From Lachnospiraceae bacterium (GTDB lineage Bacteria; Bacillota; Clostridia; Lachnospirales; Lachnospiraceae): a stretch of 64,000 nt of DNA. A program made the translations under genes and the position numbers. Shown piece by piece: positions 27,725 through 36,134 of this stretch. The notes beneath the pieces are model-generated. The model was given only the letters and a program-made list of their open reading frames with translations, ran no database searches and was not told where the DNA came from. Position 1 is the first letter of the stretch. Every line of letters begins with the position of its first letter. Where the stretch lies: the NCBI GenBank assembly GCA_017634455.1, contig JAGBNK010000017.1, forward strand, positions 123,625 through 187,624, written 5' to 3'.

Positions 27725-27761
27725 AAAAAAATAGCCCCACAAGTTCTCCTTGTAAGACTAT
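27725..27761 (-). terminator. Terminator of the GDPD gene
   Basis: On the minus strand AATAGTCTTACAAG and CTTGTGGGGCTATT pair around a five-base loop, followed by six T. It lies about 50 bases after the GDPD stop. Confidence 0.75.
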
Positions 27762-27813
27762 TTTAATCACATACTTTGATTTAATCTGTACACAAATTTG
27801 TCAGTAAGTTCAA

Positions 27814-28641
27814 TTATTGTGGAAGAAATCCTTCAAAAATAAAAATATCGTAATTATCTATATTTGCATCTATATCTTCCTGAGATTTCGCAGTCCATGC
27901 TACTGAAGGAGCCTTGTAAACCTTCTGACATATTGTTCTGGATAAGTCGGAAGTATATTTCACATCATAGGCAATAAAGTCTGGCTTAATAATAAAGTTA
28001 AAAAGCATATTTCTCAAAACTTCGTAAGCAATGACAGGATATTCTCTGTATCCTTCCTTCACATAATTGTCCGAAAGAATTCCTCTGACAACATCTGGAC
28101 GGTTCTGTCTGTACCACAGTACACCCATAGGGTTAAATGACTCTATACAATACATGCCCTTGTAATCCGCAAGCAAATCATTGGCCATCTTGCAAACCAA
28201 TGGATCTGTACCTGGAATTTTGTATTCAATAATAAGTGGCACTCTGCCATTTACCAACTCAAGAACATCCTCAAACTTAGGAATTCTCTGATCTGAGTCG
28301 AGGATTGTCAGCTGCTGCAGTTCCTCATAAGTCAACTCTCTCACCAGCTTATCCACTCCGCATACTCTCTCAAGAGAGAAGTCATGGAATACCACCATCA
28401 CATTATCCCTGGTCAGCTGTACATCCAGCTCTATTCCATAATCATTTTCCACAGCTTTGGAAAATGCTTTCATAGAATTCTCTGGGGCATCAGTCTCATT
28501 ATCATACAAGCCGCGATGAGCATAATCCCACTGCTTAAATTCTGAAAAATTAGGACGATGAATCATCCTAGGCATAATTGCCAAAAAGTATAGTGCAATT
28601 AGCACTATTAAAATCACCAATACAATTATAATAGCCTTCAT
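27814..28641 (-). CDS. Membrane-anchored glycerophosphodiester phosphodiesterase
   Basis: A 275-residue GDPD that splits glycerophosphodiesters into glycerol-3-phosphate and an alcohol. The N-terminus is one hydrophobic segment (residues 3-22), so the enzyme is tethered with its catalytic domain probably outside. Catalytic residues are all visible: AHRG, PENS, the metal ligands in GIELDVQ and the general His in VVFHD. The ATG at 28641 is preferred; a TTG at 28674 would add 11 residues and begins five bases after the stop of the coiled-coil gene. The two genes are likely co-transcribed. Confidence 0.88.
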   Translation of the reverse strand: MKAIIIVLVILIVLIALYFLAIMPRMIHRPNFSEFKQWDYAHRGLYDNETDAPENSMKAFSKAVENDYGIELDVQLTRDNVMVVFHDFSLERVCGVDKLVRELTYEELQQLTILDSDQRIPKFEDVLELVNGRVPLIIEYKIPGTDPLVCKMANDLLADYKGMYCIESFNPMGVLWYRQNRPDVVRGILSDNYVKEGYREYPVIAYEVLRNMLFNFIIKPDFIAYDVKYTSDLSRTICQKVYKAPSVAWTAKSQEDIDANIDNYDIFIFEGFLPQ

Positions 28642-28679
28642 TATCTTGTTCTTTTCCCGCAAATTATTTATCAAAAAAT

Positions 28680-29264
28680 CTATCCAACCTTAATTTCTAA
28701 AGTCTCTATTCTCTCAGAATGATCTTCTATGACGTCATCAACAACCTTGGAATGTTCCATAAGATCATTAACATTATTGTTGTGCGTTTCATACTTAGTG
28801 AACTCTGTTTTGTAAACAGCATGGAGTTCATTTATCAATCGTTCAACATAATGTTCTTGATTAATTTTAATAATGTGAACATCAGCAGACAGGTCAGACA
28901 CCTTATCCTCAAGGCTGGTCATTCTTGTTTCCAGACGAGATACTCTTCCTGTAAGACTCGACACATCTTCCTTTAAGCCAGATACTTCTTGCTTTAAGCC
29001 GGACACATCTTCCTTTAAGCCAGATACTTCTTCCTTTAAGACTGCAACATCTTCTTTCAGAACTGCAACATCCTCTTTCAGAACTGCAACATCCTCTTTC
29101 AGAACTGCAACATCCTCTTTCAGAACTGCAACATCCTCTTTCAGAACTGCAACATCTTCTTTCAATTCAGCTATGTCAGATCTCATTCCAGACATCTCAT
29201 TTTCAAACCTGCCAAATCTGTCATCGAGAACCTGAACAAAAAATTCTTTAGTCAATTCGCTCAT
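28680..29264 (-). CDS. Heptad-repeat coiled-coil protein
   Basis: A 194-residue protein dominated by one long coiled coil. Residues 33-74 are six nearly exact copies of a seven-residue unit (EDVAVLK), then diverged units (EEVSGLK, EDVSSLT) and a less regular coil (RVSRLETRM, EDKVSDLSADV). There is no signal peptide, membrane segment or recognisable domain; a hydrophobic a/d pattern is continuous, implying a parallel rod. It precedes the GDPD gene by a few bases. Proteins of this style are annotated as DUF or 'chromosome partition-like' in Firmicutes, but no function can be assigned. Confidence 0.8.
   Translation of the reverse strand: MSELTKEFFVQVLDDRFGRFENEMSGMRSDIAELKEDVAVLKEDVAVLKEDVAVLKEDVAVLKEDVAVLKEDVAVLKEEVSGLKEDVSGLKQEVSGLKEDVSSLTGRVSRLETRMTSLEDKVSDLSADVHIIKINQEHYVERLINELHAVYKTEFTKYETHNNNVNDLMEHSKVVDDVIEDHSERIETLEIKVG
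29041..29166. repeat. Six tandem 21-bp repeats inside the coiled-coil gene
   Basis: Units of the form ACTGCAACATCCTCTTTCAGA (plus strand) are repeated six times with only one or two base differences, one unit per coiled-coil heptad. More diverged copies extend towards 28960. The near-identity in third positions suggests recent expansion by slippage. Confidence 0.9.
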
Positions 29265-29505
29265 ACTTCCACCTCCTTCACTATATAATTTTATATGTAA
29301 GGCAGAAATATCAGAATATCACAACACTACTCCTAATAACCTACTCTAAAAACAACTAAATACACTTGAAATGTGGTAAATGAACATCACAAGCCTTACA
29401 TCATGTATCGCCATTCTAGCACCCGCTATCTCATATGTCCATTGTGCAAAATAAATGAAAATATCGTCTAAACTTTTTTGAAAAAGTGCATTTAGTTATG
29501 TTGAA

Positions 29506-31422
29506 CTAACTGTTCAAGTATCTCTCAGGAGCATTGGTAATAATATCCGTAGTTCCCATAAGTGCATACCTGCGCAGATCCACATCAGGCATTCTGCGAC
29601 TCTGTCCATACAATGGCTCGATTCCAGTCCACATTCTAACCGGAATATCATTTTCTATAATCCATTTAACAGTGGATGGATTCACTGCCATTCCAGCGCA
29701 TCCCGGATGGAGTCCTCCTGCGTTATATTTTTTCATGCCCTCAATACAGTTAAGTTCGTCATCATCAAGAGTTCCAGTCGAAGCATCTGGATTCAATTCC
29801 ATAACCAGACCTACTGATTTGTGGTTAAAGGATGAGTATACAATATTGTCCTCAATACCATATTCTTTCACCATGTCCATAACCATCTGCTCCATGCCTT
29901 CGTATGGATAAATGCTGTTTTTCAACTCAATATTTAACAGCAATCCATTGTTCTTGCAATATGGTGCAATCACATCAAACATCTCTCTCAATGTCGGAAT
30001 ATGCAATCTATCTCCAGCCTGTATTGACGCAAGAGAAGGCGCATCCCTATGTATATCATCCAACTTATCCGCCGGCACCTCATATACTTCATCCCTACCA
30101 GATGGAGTAATATCCAAAGCTTGTAACTCCTCCAATGTATAATCTCTAACGAATCCAGTGCCATTTGTTGTTCTATCAACCTTCTCATCGTGAATTACTA
30201 CCAGCTGTCTGTCCTTGGTATATTGCACATCGAACTCAATGCCTGTAATTCCAGGTACATTTGCCGCAGCCTCAAAGGCCATAATAGTATTTTCCGGATA
30301 TCTATAACAGCAACCTCTATGTCCCCAATATCTAAGTGGGCGCATATTAATTCCCTGAGCCCCAGCAATTTCAGCATAATTATCATCATCTGCCACTGTT
30401 TTGTCAGCGCGGCTAGCAGCAAACACTTCCATCTGGAAAGCCATCCATATACTCTCTTGAGCAGTTAGACTAGCACTGGACATCAACTCGCTCCAAGCCT
30501 CTCCATCTGTCACTGTAACGGGAGCAACTCCCGATTTCTTCTTCTCCATGCTATCACATCTATTGGCAAATTCACGAATTTCATATCTGAGCCCGCTTCC
30601 CGCAAACTCAGATTCATAAATCTCTACTTTGTCAGGATCCTCATGATGAACTTCTATCTTGTTGGTCTGCCACCAAGGAGATGGCACTTTGATATATCCG
30701 CTATCACCAGCTACAATCAGCTCGCCCTCAAACTTAACTCCGAGGCCAGTCTTCACTGTGGCACTCACGCCTTCGTATGTAATAGTAACTTTGCAATAAG
30801 AGTCACAGCCTGTAACCGAGTCAACTGACCACACATAGCTCTGCTCGCTTTCTATGCCAAATATTTTCGCAACCGGAAGTAGCACATAGCTTCCCAATTC
30901 ATAGAAACTTCCTGCATACTGCCCCCACATTTCTCTGCCAGATGCATTTCCCAGTTTGGTAAATGTAGCTTCAATATCATAAGGCTTACCAATTGCGCCC
31001 TCTTCAACAAGTCGCAAAACCCCAGCAAATCCCGGACAATAGGCCGTTGGAATAGCCTCCATGCATATAAGCCGTCTATCTCTTGCCATTTCAAATAATT
31101 CCAAAGCTTCCTCGCCCTTTAACGCAAGTGGGCTCTCGCAAAGCACATGCTTACCAGCCTCAAGGGCCTGCTTCGCATATGTAAAATGATATTCATGAGG
31201 CACCGCAATATAAACTGCATCAACCGCCTCAAACAGCTCTGTCAGATCATCTGTCTGCAGCAATTCATCTGAGAATTCATTCTTCTCCACAAAATATCTC
31301 ACACTCTCAATGTGTGGATTATAAACTGCAACTACTCGGGCGTTATTAGCCTCGTCACACTCTTTCATAAATTCAGTTGCAATTCTACCTGTCCCAATTA
31401 TTCCTAGTTTTATTACTCCCAT
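29506..31422 (-). CDS. Gfo/Idh/MocA oxidoreductase fused to a GDPD domain
   Basis: A 638-residue two-domain protein. Residues 1-340 are a Gfo/Idh/MocA NAD(P)-dependent oxidoreductase with the Rossmann motif GIIGTGRIA; the family EKP motif reads CESPLA, so the usual catalytic Lys is Ser. Residues 362-638 are a complete glycerophosphodiester phosphodiesterase domain with YWGHRG, PENT, GIEFDVQ and VVIHDE. I see no frameshift or stop between them; the linker runs through NMRPLRYWG. The fusion suggests one pathway that acts on a glycerophosphodiester with a sugar or inositol part, or regulation of one half by the other. AGAGG precedes the ATG. Confidence 0.9.
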   Translation of the reverse strand: MGVIKLGIIGTGRIATEFMKECDEANNARVVAVYNPHIESVRYFVEKNEFSDELLQTDDLTELFEAVDAVYIAVPHEYHFTYAKQALEAGKHVLCESPLALKGEEALELFEMARDRRLICMEAIPTAYCPGFAGVLRLVEEGAIGKPYDIEATFTKLGNASGREMWGQYAGSFYELGSYVLLPVAKIFGIESEQSYVWSVDSVTGCDSYCKVTITYEGVSATVKTGLGVKFEGELIVAGDSGYIKVPSPWWQTNKIEVHHEDPDKVEIYESEFAGSGLRYEIREFANRCDSMEKKKSGVAPVTVTDGEAWSELMSSASLTAQESIWMAFQMEVFAASRADKTVADDDNYAEIAGAQGINMRPLRYWGHRGCCYRYPENTIMAFEAAANVPGITGIEFDVQYTKDRQLVVIHDEKVDRTTNGTGFVRDYTLEELQALDITPSGRDEVYEVPADKLDDIHRDAPSLASIQAGDRLHIPTLREMFDVIAPYCKNNGLLLNIELKNSIYPYEGMEQMVMDMVKEYGIEDNIVYSSFNHKSVGLVMELNPDASTGTLDDDELNCIEGMKKYNAGGLHPGCAGMAVNPSTVKWIIENDIPVRMWTGIEPLYGQSRRMPDVDLRRYALMGTTDIITNAPERYLNS

Positions 31423-31491
31423 AACATTGCCTCTTTATTAATTATTAATCAAAAAATAACTTTTTTCGACTTGACTTTTAATAGTTAGTCT

Positions 31492-32601
31492 TTACATATT
31501 TTCAAAGTATATTCTAATCTTGTCTATAATATATTCCATATCTTTTTTGGTATATCTATGATCACACGGAATAGCCAACATCTTATTATATAATCTATCC
31601 ACAAACTCATTTAATGCATCTCCCACCTGTTCTGGAACAGGCCACAATACTGGCAAAAAAATATTTTGTCGTTTCATATATTCTTGGAAAGCATCTCTAT
31701 CTTCTATAATTATTGGCATATAAAGCGGCGCCGACTTTTTATCAAGTTTCCAAAAATTATCGATTTCTGAAAATAATTCCAACTCTTCTTGTAAATAAAT
31801 AGCATTCTCATTTCTTCTTGTATATATTTTCTCCCAATCAATATTTTTCAAAACTTTTATCGATTCATTATTCATCGGTAATATTTCATATCTATCATCT
31901 AAGGCATCTTCTGCAATTTTATGAAGTTTTAAAAATTTATCTTTTGAAATGTTTTCACCTTTTAAATATTCAGCTTTCATACTTTGAGCAAGCAATTGAT
32001 AACTTTCATATTCTGGTTTTTCTTTTTCTATATATTTTGGTTCATTATATAAATTTGCCACTCCACCATCCGGAATAGGTAGCCATTTGCGTAAACTAGC
32101 CACTTGATATTTCATTTTATCAACATAGCCCATTTCTAGCTTTTCAAAATAAAAAATAGACTGTGTCAAGTCTTCTACGCAAAAATGTTCTTTATTATCT
32201 TCCCATTCTTTTAACAATTTTCTAATATTTATTATCGAATCATTTCCATAGTACAAAACCGTAAATATAACACTTGGATCATATTTTCTCACTAAATCTA
32301 TAACTTCCGATTCTATAGGTTCCAATTTATCATTCAATTGATAAAAATATACTTTCCACCCTTTTATAACAAAAGGTTTCACCACAGTATCACATATATA
32401 TGATGGTATTAAACACACTTTATTATTTGTTTGTTTTTCAATATCCTCTATAACTGCTGAAATCGCTGAGCGGCCAGACTCAAAGAAACAACACTTATCT
32501 TTTTGAATAATTTTATCGTAAATACAATCCTTTTTAATGTCTATATCTTCAACTAGCTTTTCTTTTTCATAAAAACTACCAATTTCATATCTTTTACTCA
32601 T
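31492..32601 (-). CDS. DegT/DnrJ-like PLP aminotransferase in the glycan cluster
   Basis: A 369-residue protein with the fold pattern of DegT/DnrJ/EryC1/StrS aminotransferases: ESGRSAI near residue 45, the acidic cofactor-binding stretch CVEDLTQS and a Schiff-base Lys candidate in SLRKWLPIPDGGVA. It is divergent from PseC (45159) and may act on another sugar intermediate or have lost catalysis. The ATG at 32601 overlaps the pseG stop by four bases (ATGA), so the two are translationally coupled. It ends the island; downstream is the Gfo/Idh-GDPD gene. Confidence 0.75.
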   Translation of the reverse strand: MSKRYEIGSFYEKEKLVEDIDIKKDCIYDKIIQKDKCCFFESGRSAISAVIEDIEKQTNNKVCLIPSYICDTVVKPFVIKGWKVYFYQLNDKLEPIESEVIDLVRKYDPSVIFTVLYYGNDSIINIRKLLKEWEDNKEHFCVEDLTQSIFYFEKLEMGYVDKMKYQVASLRKWLPIPDGGVANLYNEPKYIEKEKPEYESYQLLAQSMKAEYLKGENISKDKFLKLHKIAEDALDDRYEILPMNNESIKVLKNIDWEKIYTRRNENAIYLQEELELFSEIDNFWKLDKKSAPLYMPIIIEDRDAFQEYMKRQNIFLPVLWPVPEQVGDALNEFVDRLYNKMLAIPCDHRYTKKDMEYIIDKIRIYFENM

Positions 32602-33638
32602 AAACCACTTATCTCCTCTGCGATTCTTTGCGCGCCCAACCCATCTACTAAACTCATTGACTTTTCGCACATCTCACGCCTTAAGTTTTCATTAACTATT
32701 AGATCTTTTATGGCCAAAAATATTTTTTCATTAAAATCTTTATCTTTCCTTACATCTCCTACATATAAATAACCTGCATCTCGAACAAAATATTTAATAT
32801 CATTTTTCTGGTCATCAGACATACAATAAAAAATAGTTGGAATTCCCATTGCACAAGCTTCATATAAAACTGTACTTGCTGCTGAAACAAGAATATCGCA
32901 TTTCTCCATCAACGTTGCAATATCCTCCACATTCTCATAAATTTTTACTTCCGAAAATCTGCTTTCCGTGTAATTCATAATTTCAATATCTGTATTATAA
33001 GCTCCAGCAATAACATTATAATTAGCTTTAACATTGGCAAAGCCACCCATAATATCGCCATATGACATAAGCCCAGATAATACATGATGTTTATCACCAC
33101 CACCACTCATTAACATAACTTCATATTTATCTTTCTTATAGTTACGCTTCTTCTTTTCTTTAGAAAATTGCTCTCTAAGCGGAACATATTTAGGTCCTAC
33201 TAAAACAATAGTACCTGTGTCGGCATATCGAGATTTGTAATCATACATATCATGAAAAATAGAATAATTAATCACAATATCCACATCGATCTTTTCGTCA
33301 AAAAAATCGTCAAAAGCGATTATTTTAGCACATGATTTCAAGCTCTTGAAATACTTATTTGACACATAATAAGAGTCCACTAAAAGAACCGGCTTTTGCT
33401 CATGAAGCAGTATCTCTTTTGTCTTGGCTATTTCAATATCACTATCCAAATTGTTCCATTCCGTATTTAAAATAGTATATTTAAAAGAACTATTCTCCAG
33501 TAATGTCTTCGAATTCTCATCAGAAATCAAAAATTCAACAGTTTCCCCATTTTCTTTCAATTTCTTAGCAATTGTAAGACACCGCATCATATGCCCAGTG
33601 GCAATTTCCTCATTTGCATCTGTTCTTATAAAAATCAT
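32598..33638 (-). CDS. pseG: PseG-like UDP-sugar hydrolase
   Basis: A 346-residue GT-B fold protein resembling PseG, which hydrolyses UDP from UDP-2,4-diacetamido-2,4,6-trideoxy-altrose in pseudaminic acid synthesis. The N-terminus IFIRTDANEEIATGHMMRC contains the catalytic His in TGHMMRCL; the C-terminal half has the UDP-binding SGGGDKHH and the acidic YEACAMGIP. It overlaps the methyltransferase gene by 29 bases and the aminotransferase gene by four. In the neighbourhood of pseB, pseC, pseF and pseI the pathway role is well supported, though the exact sugar may differ. Confidence 0.88.
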   Translation of the reverse strand: MIFIRTDANEEIATGHMMRCLTIAKKLKENGETVEFLISDENSKTLLENSSFKYTILNTEWNNLDSDIEIAKTKEILLHEQKPVLLVDSYYVSNKYFKSLKSCAKIIAFDDFFDEKIDVDIVINYSIFHDMYDYKSRYADTGTIVLVGPKYVPLREQFSKEKKKRNYKKDKYEVMLMSGGGDKHHVLSGLMSYGDIMGGFANVKANYNVIAGAYNTDIEIMNYTESRFSEVKIYENVEDIATLMEKCDILVSAASTVLYEACAMGIPTIFYCMSDDQKNDIKYFVRDAGYLYVGDVRKDKDFNEKIFLAIKDLIVNENLRREMCEKSMSLVDGLGAQRIAEEISGL

Positions 33639-34326
33639 AGTTCACCCTATTTTCACAAACTACTATAAAATCTACATCAGCATACGTATCTTCATCATGA
33701 TAATATTTTAATGAATTGACAGAAACTGATTTGAATTTGCCAAATAGCTTCTTCACTTCATCTCTGTCAAAAAACTGCATATGCATTCCATTTTCTTTAA
33801 ATGCACTTCTAGTATCATCTTTCTCATCAATTACGCACTCGTGTGGATTTAATTCATTTACTGTGTTTGGATTGAAGCGGTAGTCCTCTATACTTCGTAG
33901 GATAACTAGAGTCTTTCCACCCTTTTTCAAAACTCTGTAAATTTCATTAACAGACTTTTCTATTTCCTCTAGATGTAGATAATAAAATACTCCATATGAA
34001 ATCACACCATCAAACTCATCATTTTCAAACGGCAAGGATTCACATGAAGCGGCCACTATATTGGCATCATAATCAAATCCCGCTTCACGAAGACGCAACT
34101 TCGTACATTTTACTCCTGTGTTACTAATATCTATCCCAAAAGGTTCATATCCTTCCTTAGCTAGATAAACCACGTGTCTGCCCGCTCCACAACCATCATC
34201 GAGTATCTTTGCTTTTTCCTTAAAATGTCTTTTTACAAATCGGATTACTTCCTCAGATGGATACTTCGGTTGATGCCTAATTTCCTTGTGTAGTTCTTCC
34301 CACATCAGTTCATTTGCGTCTTTCAT
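33610..34326 (-). CDS. SAM-dependent class I methyltransferase
   Basis: A 238-residue methyltransferase. Motif I reads ILDDGCGAGRHV, the acidic end of strand 2 lies in FGIDIS, and the later FDGVISYGVFYYL matches motif IV/post-IV. The ATG at 34326 has AGGAGGGG directly upstream; the longer frame to 34371 would run into the terminator hairpin. It lies after the structured RNA and overlaps pseG, so it probably O- or N-methylates a sugar or nonulosonic acid of the flagellar glycan. Substrate is inferred only from context. Confidence 0.88.
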   Translation of the reverse strand: MKDANELMWEELHKEIRHQPKYPSEEVIRFVKRHFKEKAKILDDGCGAGRHVVYLAKEGYEPFGIDISNTGVKCTKLRLREAGFDYDANIVAASCESLPFENDEFDGVISYGVFYYLHLEEIEKSVNEIYRVLKKGGKTLVILRSIEDYRFNPNTVNELNPHECVIDEKDDTRSAFKENGMHMQFFDRDEVKKLFGKFKSVSVNSLKYYHDEDTYADVDFIVVCENRVNYDFYKNRCK

Positions 34327-34340
34327 TTCCCCTCCTATTA

Positions 34341-34367
34341 AAAAAGGGCCTCGATTTCTCGAAGCCC
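34341..34367 (-). terminator. Intrinsic terminator ahead of the methyltransferase gene
   Basis: On the minus strand GGGCTTCGA pairs with TCGAGGCCC (one mismatch) around GAAA, followed by six T. The methyltransferase Shine-Dalgarno sequence begins three bases after, so it controls entry into the methyltransferase-pseG-aminotransferase genes. Confidence 0.85.
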
Positions 34368-34376
34368 TCACGTCTC

Positions 34377-34464
34377 AAGGTATTTGGCTACCGTCGCCTC
34401 TGTAGCATCTCTTTTGACCCGTAGGGTGTGTGGTTGCAACGAAATTTACCACCTCAAATACCTT
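34377..34464 (-). ncRNA. Four-stem structured RNA, candidate riboswitch or sRNA
   Basis: Read on the minus strand, a 10-bp closing stem (AAGGTATTTG with CAAATACCTT, 34464-34455 and 34386-34377) encloses three hairpins: GTGGT/ACCAC (34452-34430), ACCC-TAC-GGGT (34427-34417) and GCTAC/GTAGC (34406-34387). Stem P1 is perfect. A rho-independent terminator follows nine bases later. The order structured domain, terminator, ribosome binding site is that of a riboswitch; a free-standing sRNA with its own terminator is also possible. I compared it by memory with T-box, SAM, c-di-GMP, TPP, THF, guanidine and M-box types and found no match. Confidence 0.7.
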
Positions 34465-34481
34465 TTTGTACTCTTACTTTA

Positions 34482-34928
34482 TCAAAAAAAATCTTTTTTG
34501 TAAAGAACTGTCTTATTACGTAAGTAGCTCTTCAATCTCTTATTACTAATCTTCCATCCTGATATTATGGAATTTGAACGCTGATTATTTTTTGTATCCG
34601 TACATATCTTCAACACTATAAACGCATGCTCTTTCTCAATCGAATCAGAAGCAATTTCTTTTATGACTAAACCCGTATTTAAATGTTTCTCATCTTTTAT
34701 TATATAATCAGGTTCTAAAATCGCTTGTTTCAACTCAATTAACACTTCATTATAAGCTTCCGGATGGTGGTCTAAAATATGTAAAACTGCTTTATTTGTT
34801 AATACAACTTTGTCTGTTGCTATCTCTGCAGTAATACAACTATATAAATCAGTTTTCAAATAACACAGCAGCTTTAAATCCTCTTTGTTCCCCATGCATC
34901 CTCTATTCTGCCATTTTATATACGCCAT
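34482..34928 (-). CDS. Small protein resembling PBECR (Barnase/EndoU/ColicinE5/RelE-like) nuclease domains
   Basis: A 148-residue protein that I do not firmly recognise. The core ILDHHPEAYNEV, PDYIIKDEKHLNTGLVIKEI, FIVLKICT and NSIISGWKIS is patterned like the phage-Barnase-EndoU-ColicinE5/D-RelE-type nuclease domains found on phage and mobile-element proteins, with conserved His, Lys and a Ser-Ile-Ile-x-x-Trp-Lys element. It has no signal or membrane segment. It sits alone between phosphonopyruvate decarboxylase and the structured RNA. Start could be the ATG at 34928 or that at 34895. A nuclease activity is unproven, and no antitoxin gene is seen. Confidence 0.65.
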   Translation of the reverse strand: MAYIKWQNRGCMGNKEDLKLLCYLKTDLYSCITAEIATDKVVLTNKAVLHILDHHPEAYNEVLIELKQAILEPDYIIKDEKHLNTGLVIKEIASDSIEKEHAFIVLKICTDTKNNQRSNSIISGWKISNKRLKSYLRNKTVLYKKDFF

Positions 34929-35011
34929 CTAAAAATCTTCTTGTTTTATAATATTCTTCAAAGACTATTATATGGACTTTATTATCTCTAACAAAATGGC
35001 TCCTTTATGCT

Positions 35012-36130
35012 TTATTTCCCAATTTCATCCATAAATGCAATTTTGTTTTCTCTTGCTGTAGTAGTCGGTCTTCCTAAATTATCTCTAGCACCAATCTTTG
35101 AATAAATAACCATAAGTGTAAGCACTCTATTATCTATAGTTTCTTGAAGTGCCTTTGCCAAGCTACCTATATCTCTTATCTCATAAACCTTATCATAGCC
35201 AAATGCTTCAGCAAGTGAACCATATCTAATCGTAGTTGAAGCTGTTGGCAATCCACCTACAGATTCATGAGCCTGATTATCAATTATAATATGAACTAAA
35301 TTATGCACTTTAGAATTCCCTATCACAGCCATTGCACCCAAATGCATAATCATCGCGCCATCCCCGTCAATACACCAGATTCTCTTGTCGTTTTTTTGTA
35401 TGGCTATTTCAAGAGCAATTGAAGAAGCATGTCCCATAGACCCCACCGTCAAAAAATCTAAATTATGATTTTCACCACGTCTTTCCCGGATTTCAAACAA
35501 TTCTCTAGAAGCTTTGCCTGTGGTTGAAACTATCGGATCATCACCTGTATATTTAACAATTTCTTGTATAGCCTCTTCTCGGGACAATCCATACTCATTA
35601 TGGTATATATTCTTATTTTCATTTGTAAGAGCTCCTTTTTTTATCACAAAAGCTGCCTGTCTACCCTCTGTAAATACTTCATTAAATCTCCGCATCTGAT
35701 TTCTTACAGAATCAATCGTAGTATCTTTATCGATTATAAAATAAGAAATTCCCATAAGTCCTAAAATTTTGGTCGTGATTTCTCCTTGAAAAATATGCTG
35801 TGGTTCATCATGAACACCCGGTTCGCCTCTCCATCCCACTACGAACAGCATTGGCACACCATATACCTTTTCATTCACCAAAGATGCAATCGGATTAATC
35901 GCATTACCTTCACCGGAATTCTGCATATATACCATCCCAACTTTTCCTGTCGCCAAATAATATCCCGCTGCTAAAGCCACCGCATTTCCTTCATTAGCCG
36001 CAATCACGTGATGTTTATAATCAACACCATATTTATTCATAATACAATCACACATCGGTCTAAGTAGAGAATCAGGAACACCTGCATAATAATCTACTCC
36101 TAAAACATCTAAAAAATCTATTGCTTTCAT
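35012..36130 (-). CDS. aepY: Phosphonopyruvate decarboxylase
   Basis: A 372-residue TPP enzyme that pulls the PEP mutase reaction forward by decarboxylating phosphonopyruvate to phosphonoacetaldehyde. It has the N-terminal GVPDSLL and ANEGNAVALAAG with the catalytic Glu, the WRGEPGVHDEPQH stretch typical of the family, and the TPP motif starting at GDGAMIMHLG. The ATG at 36130 comes four bases after the reductase stop; a TTG start at 36142 would lie inside it. It follows PEP mutase and the reductase in one operon, giving the order pepM, reductase, decarboxylase. Confidence 0.95.
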   Translation of the reverse strand: MKAIDFLDVLGVDYYAGVPDSLLRPMCDCIMNKYGVDYKHHVIAANEGNAVALAAGYYLATGKVGMVYMQNSGEGNAINPIASLVNEKVYGVPMLFVVGWRGEPGVHDEPQHIFQGEITTKILGLMGISYFIIDKDTTIDSVRNQMRRFNEVFTEGRQAAFVIKKGALTNENKNIYHNEYGLSREEAIQEIVKYTGDDPIVSTTGKASRELFEIRERRGENHNLDFLTVGSMGHASSIALEIAIQKNDKRIWCIDGDGAMIMHLGAMAVIGNSKVHNLVHIIIDNQAHESVGGLPTASTTIRYGSLAEAFGYDKVYEIRDIGSLAKALQETIDNRVLTLMVIYSKIGARDNLGRPTTTARENKIAFMDEIGK

Positions 36131-36134
36131 TCTT

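Noticed and set aside
27663..27770. N-terminal hydrophobic extension of the rhamnosidase as a signal peptide
   Set aside because: It runs through the terminator hairpin at 27725-27761, and a good ribosome site precedes the ATG at 27662.
29041..29166. CRISPR array
   Set aside because: The 21-bp units are contiguous without spacers and lie in frame within a coding region.
34377..34464. T-box or SAM-I identity for the RNA, because of a GGTGGT and a GCAACCA element
   Set aside because: The order and the remaining conserved elements (specifier loop, antiterminator or kink-turn core) are missing; left unclassified.
34341..34928. Type III toxin-antitoxin pair (RNA plus nuclease-like protein)
   Set aside because: In type III systems the repeated RNA antitoxin and its terminator precede the toxin gene; here the RNA is downstream and not repetitive.
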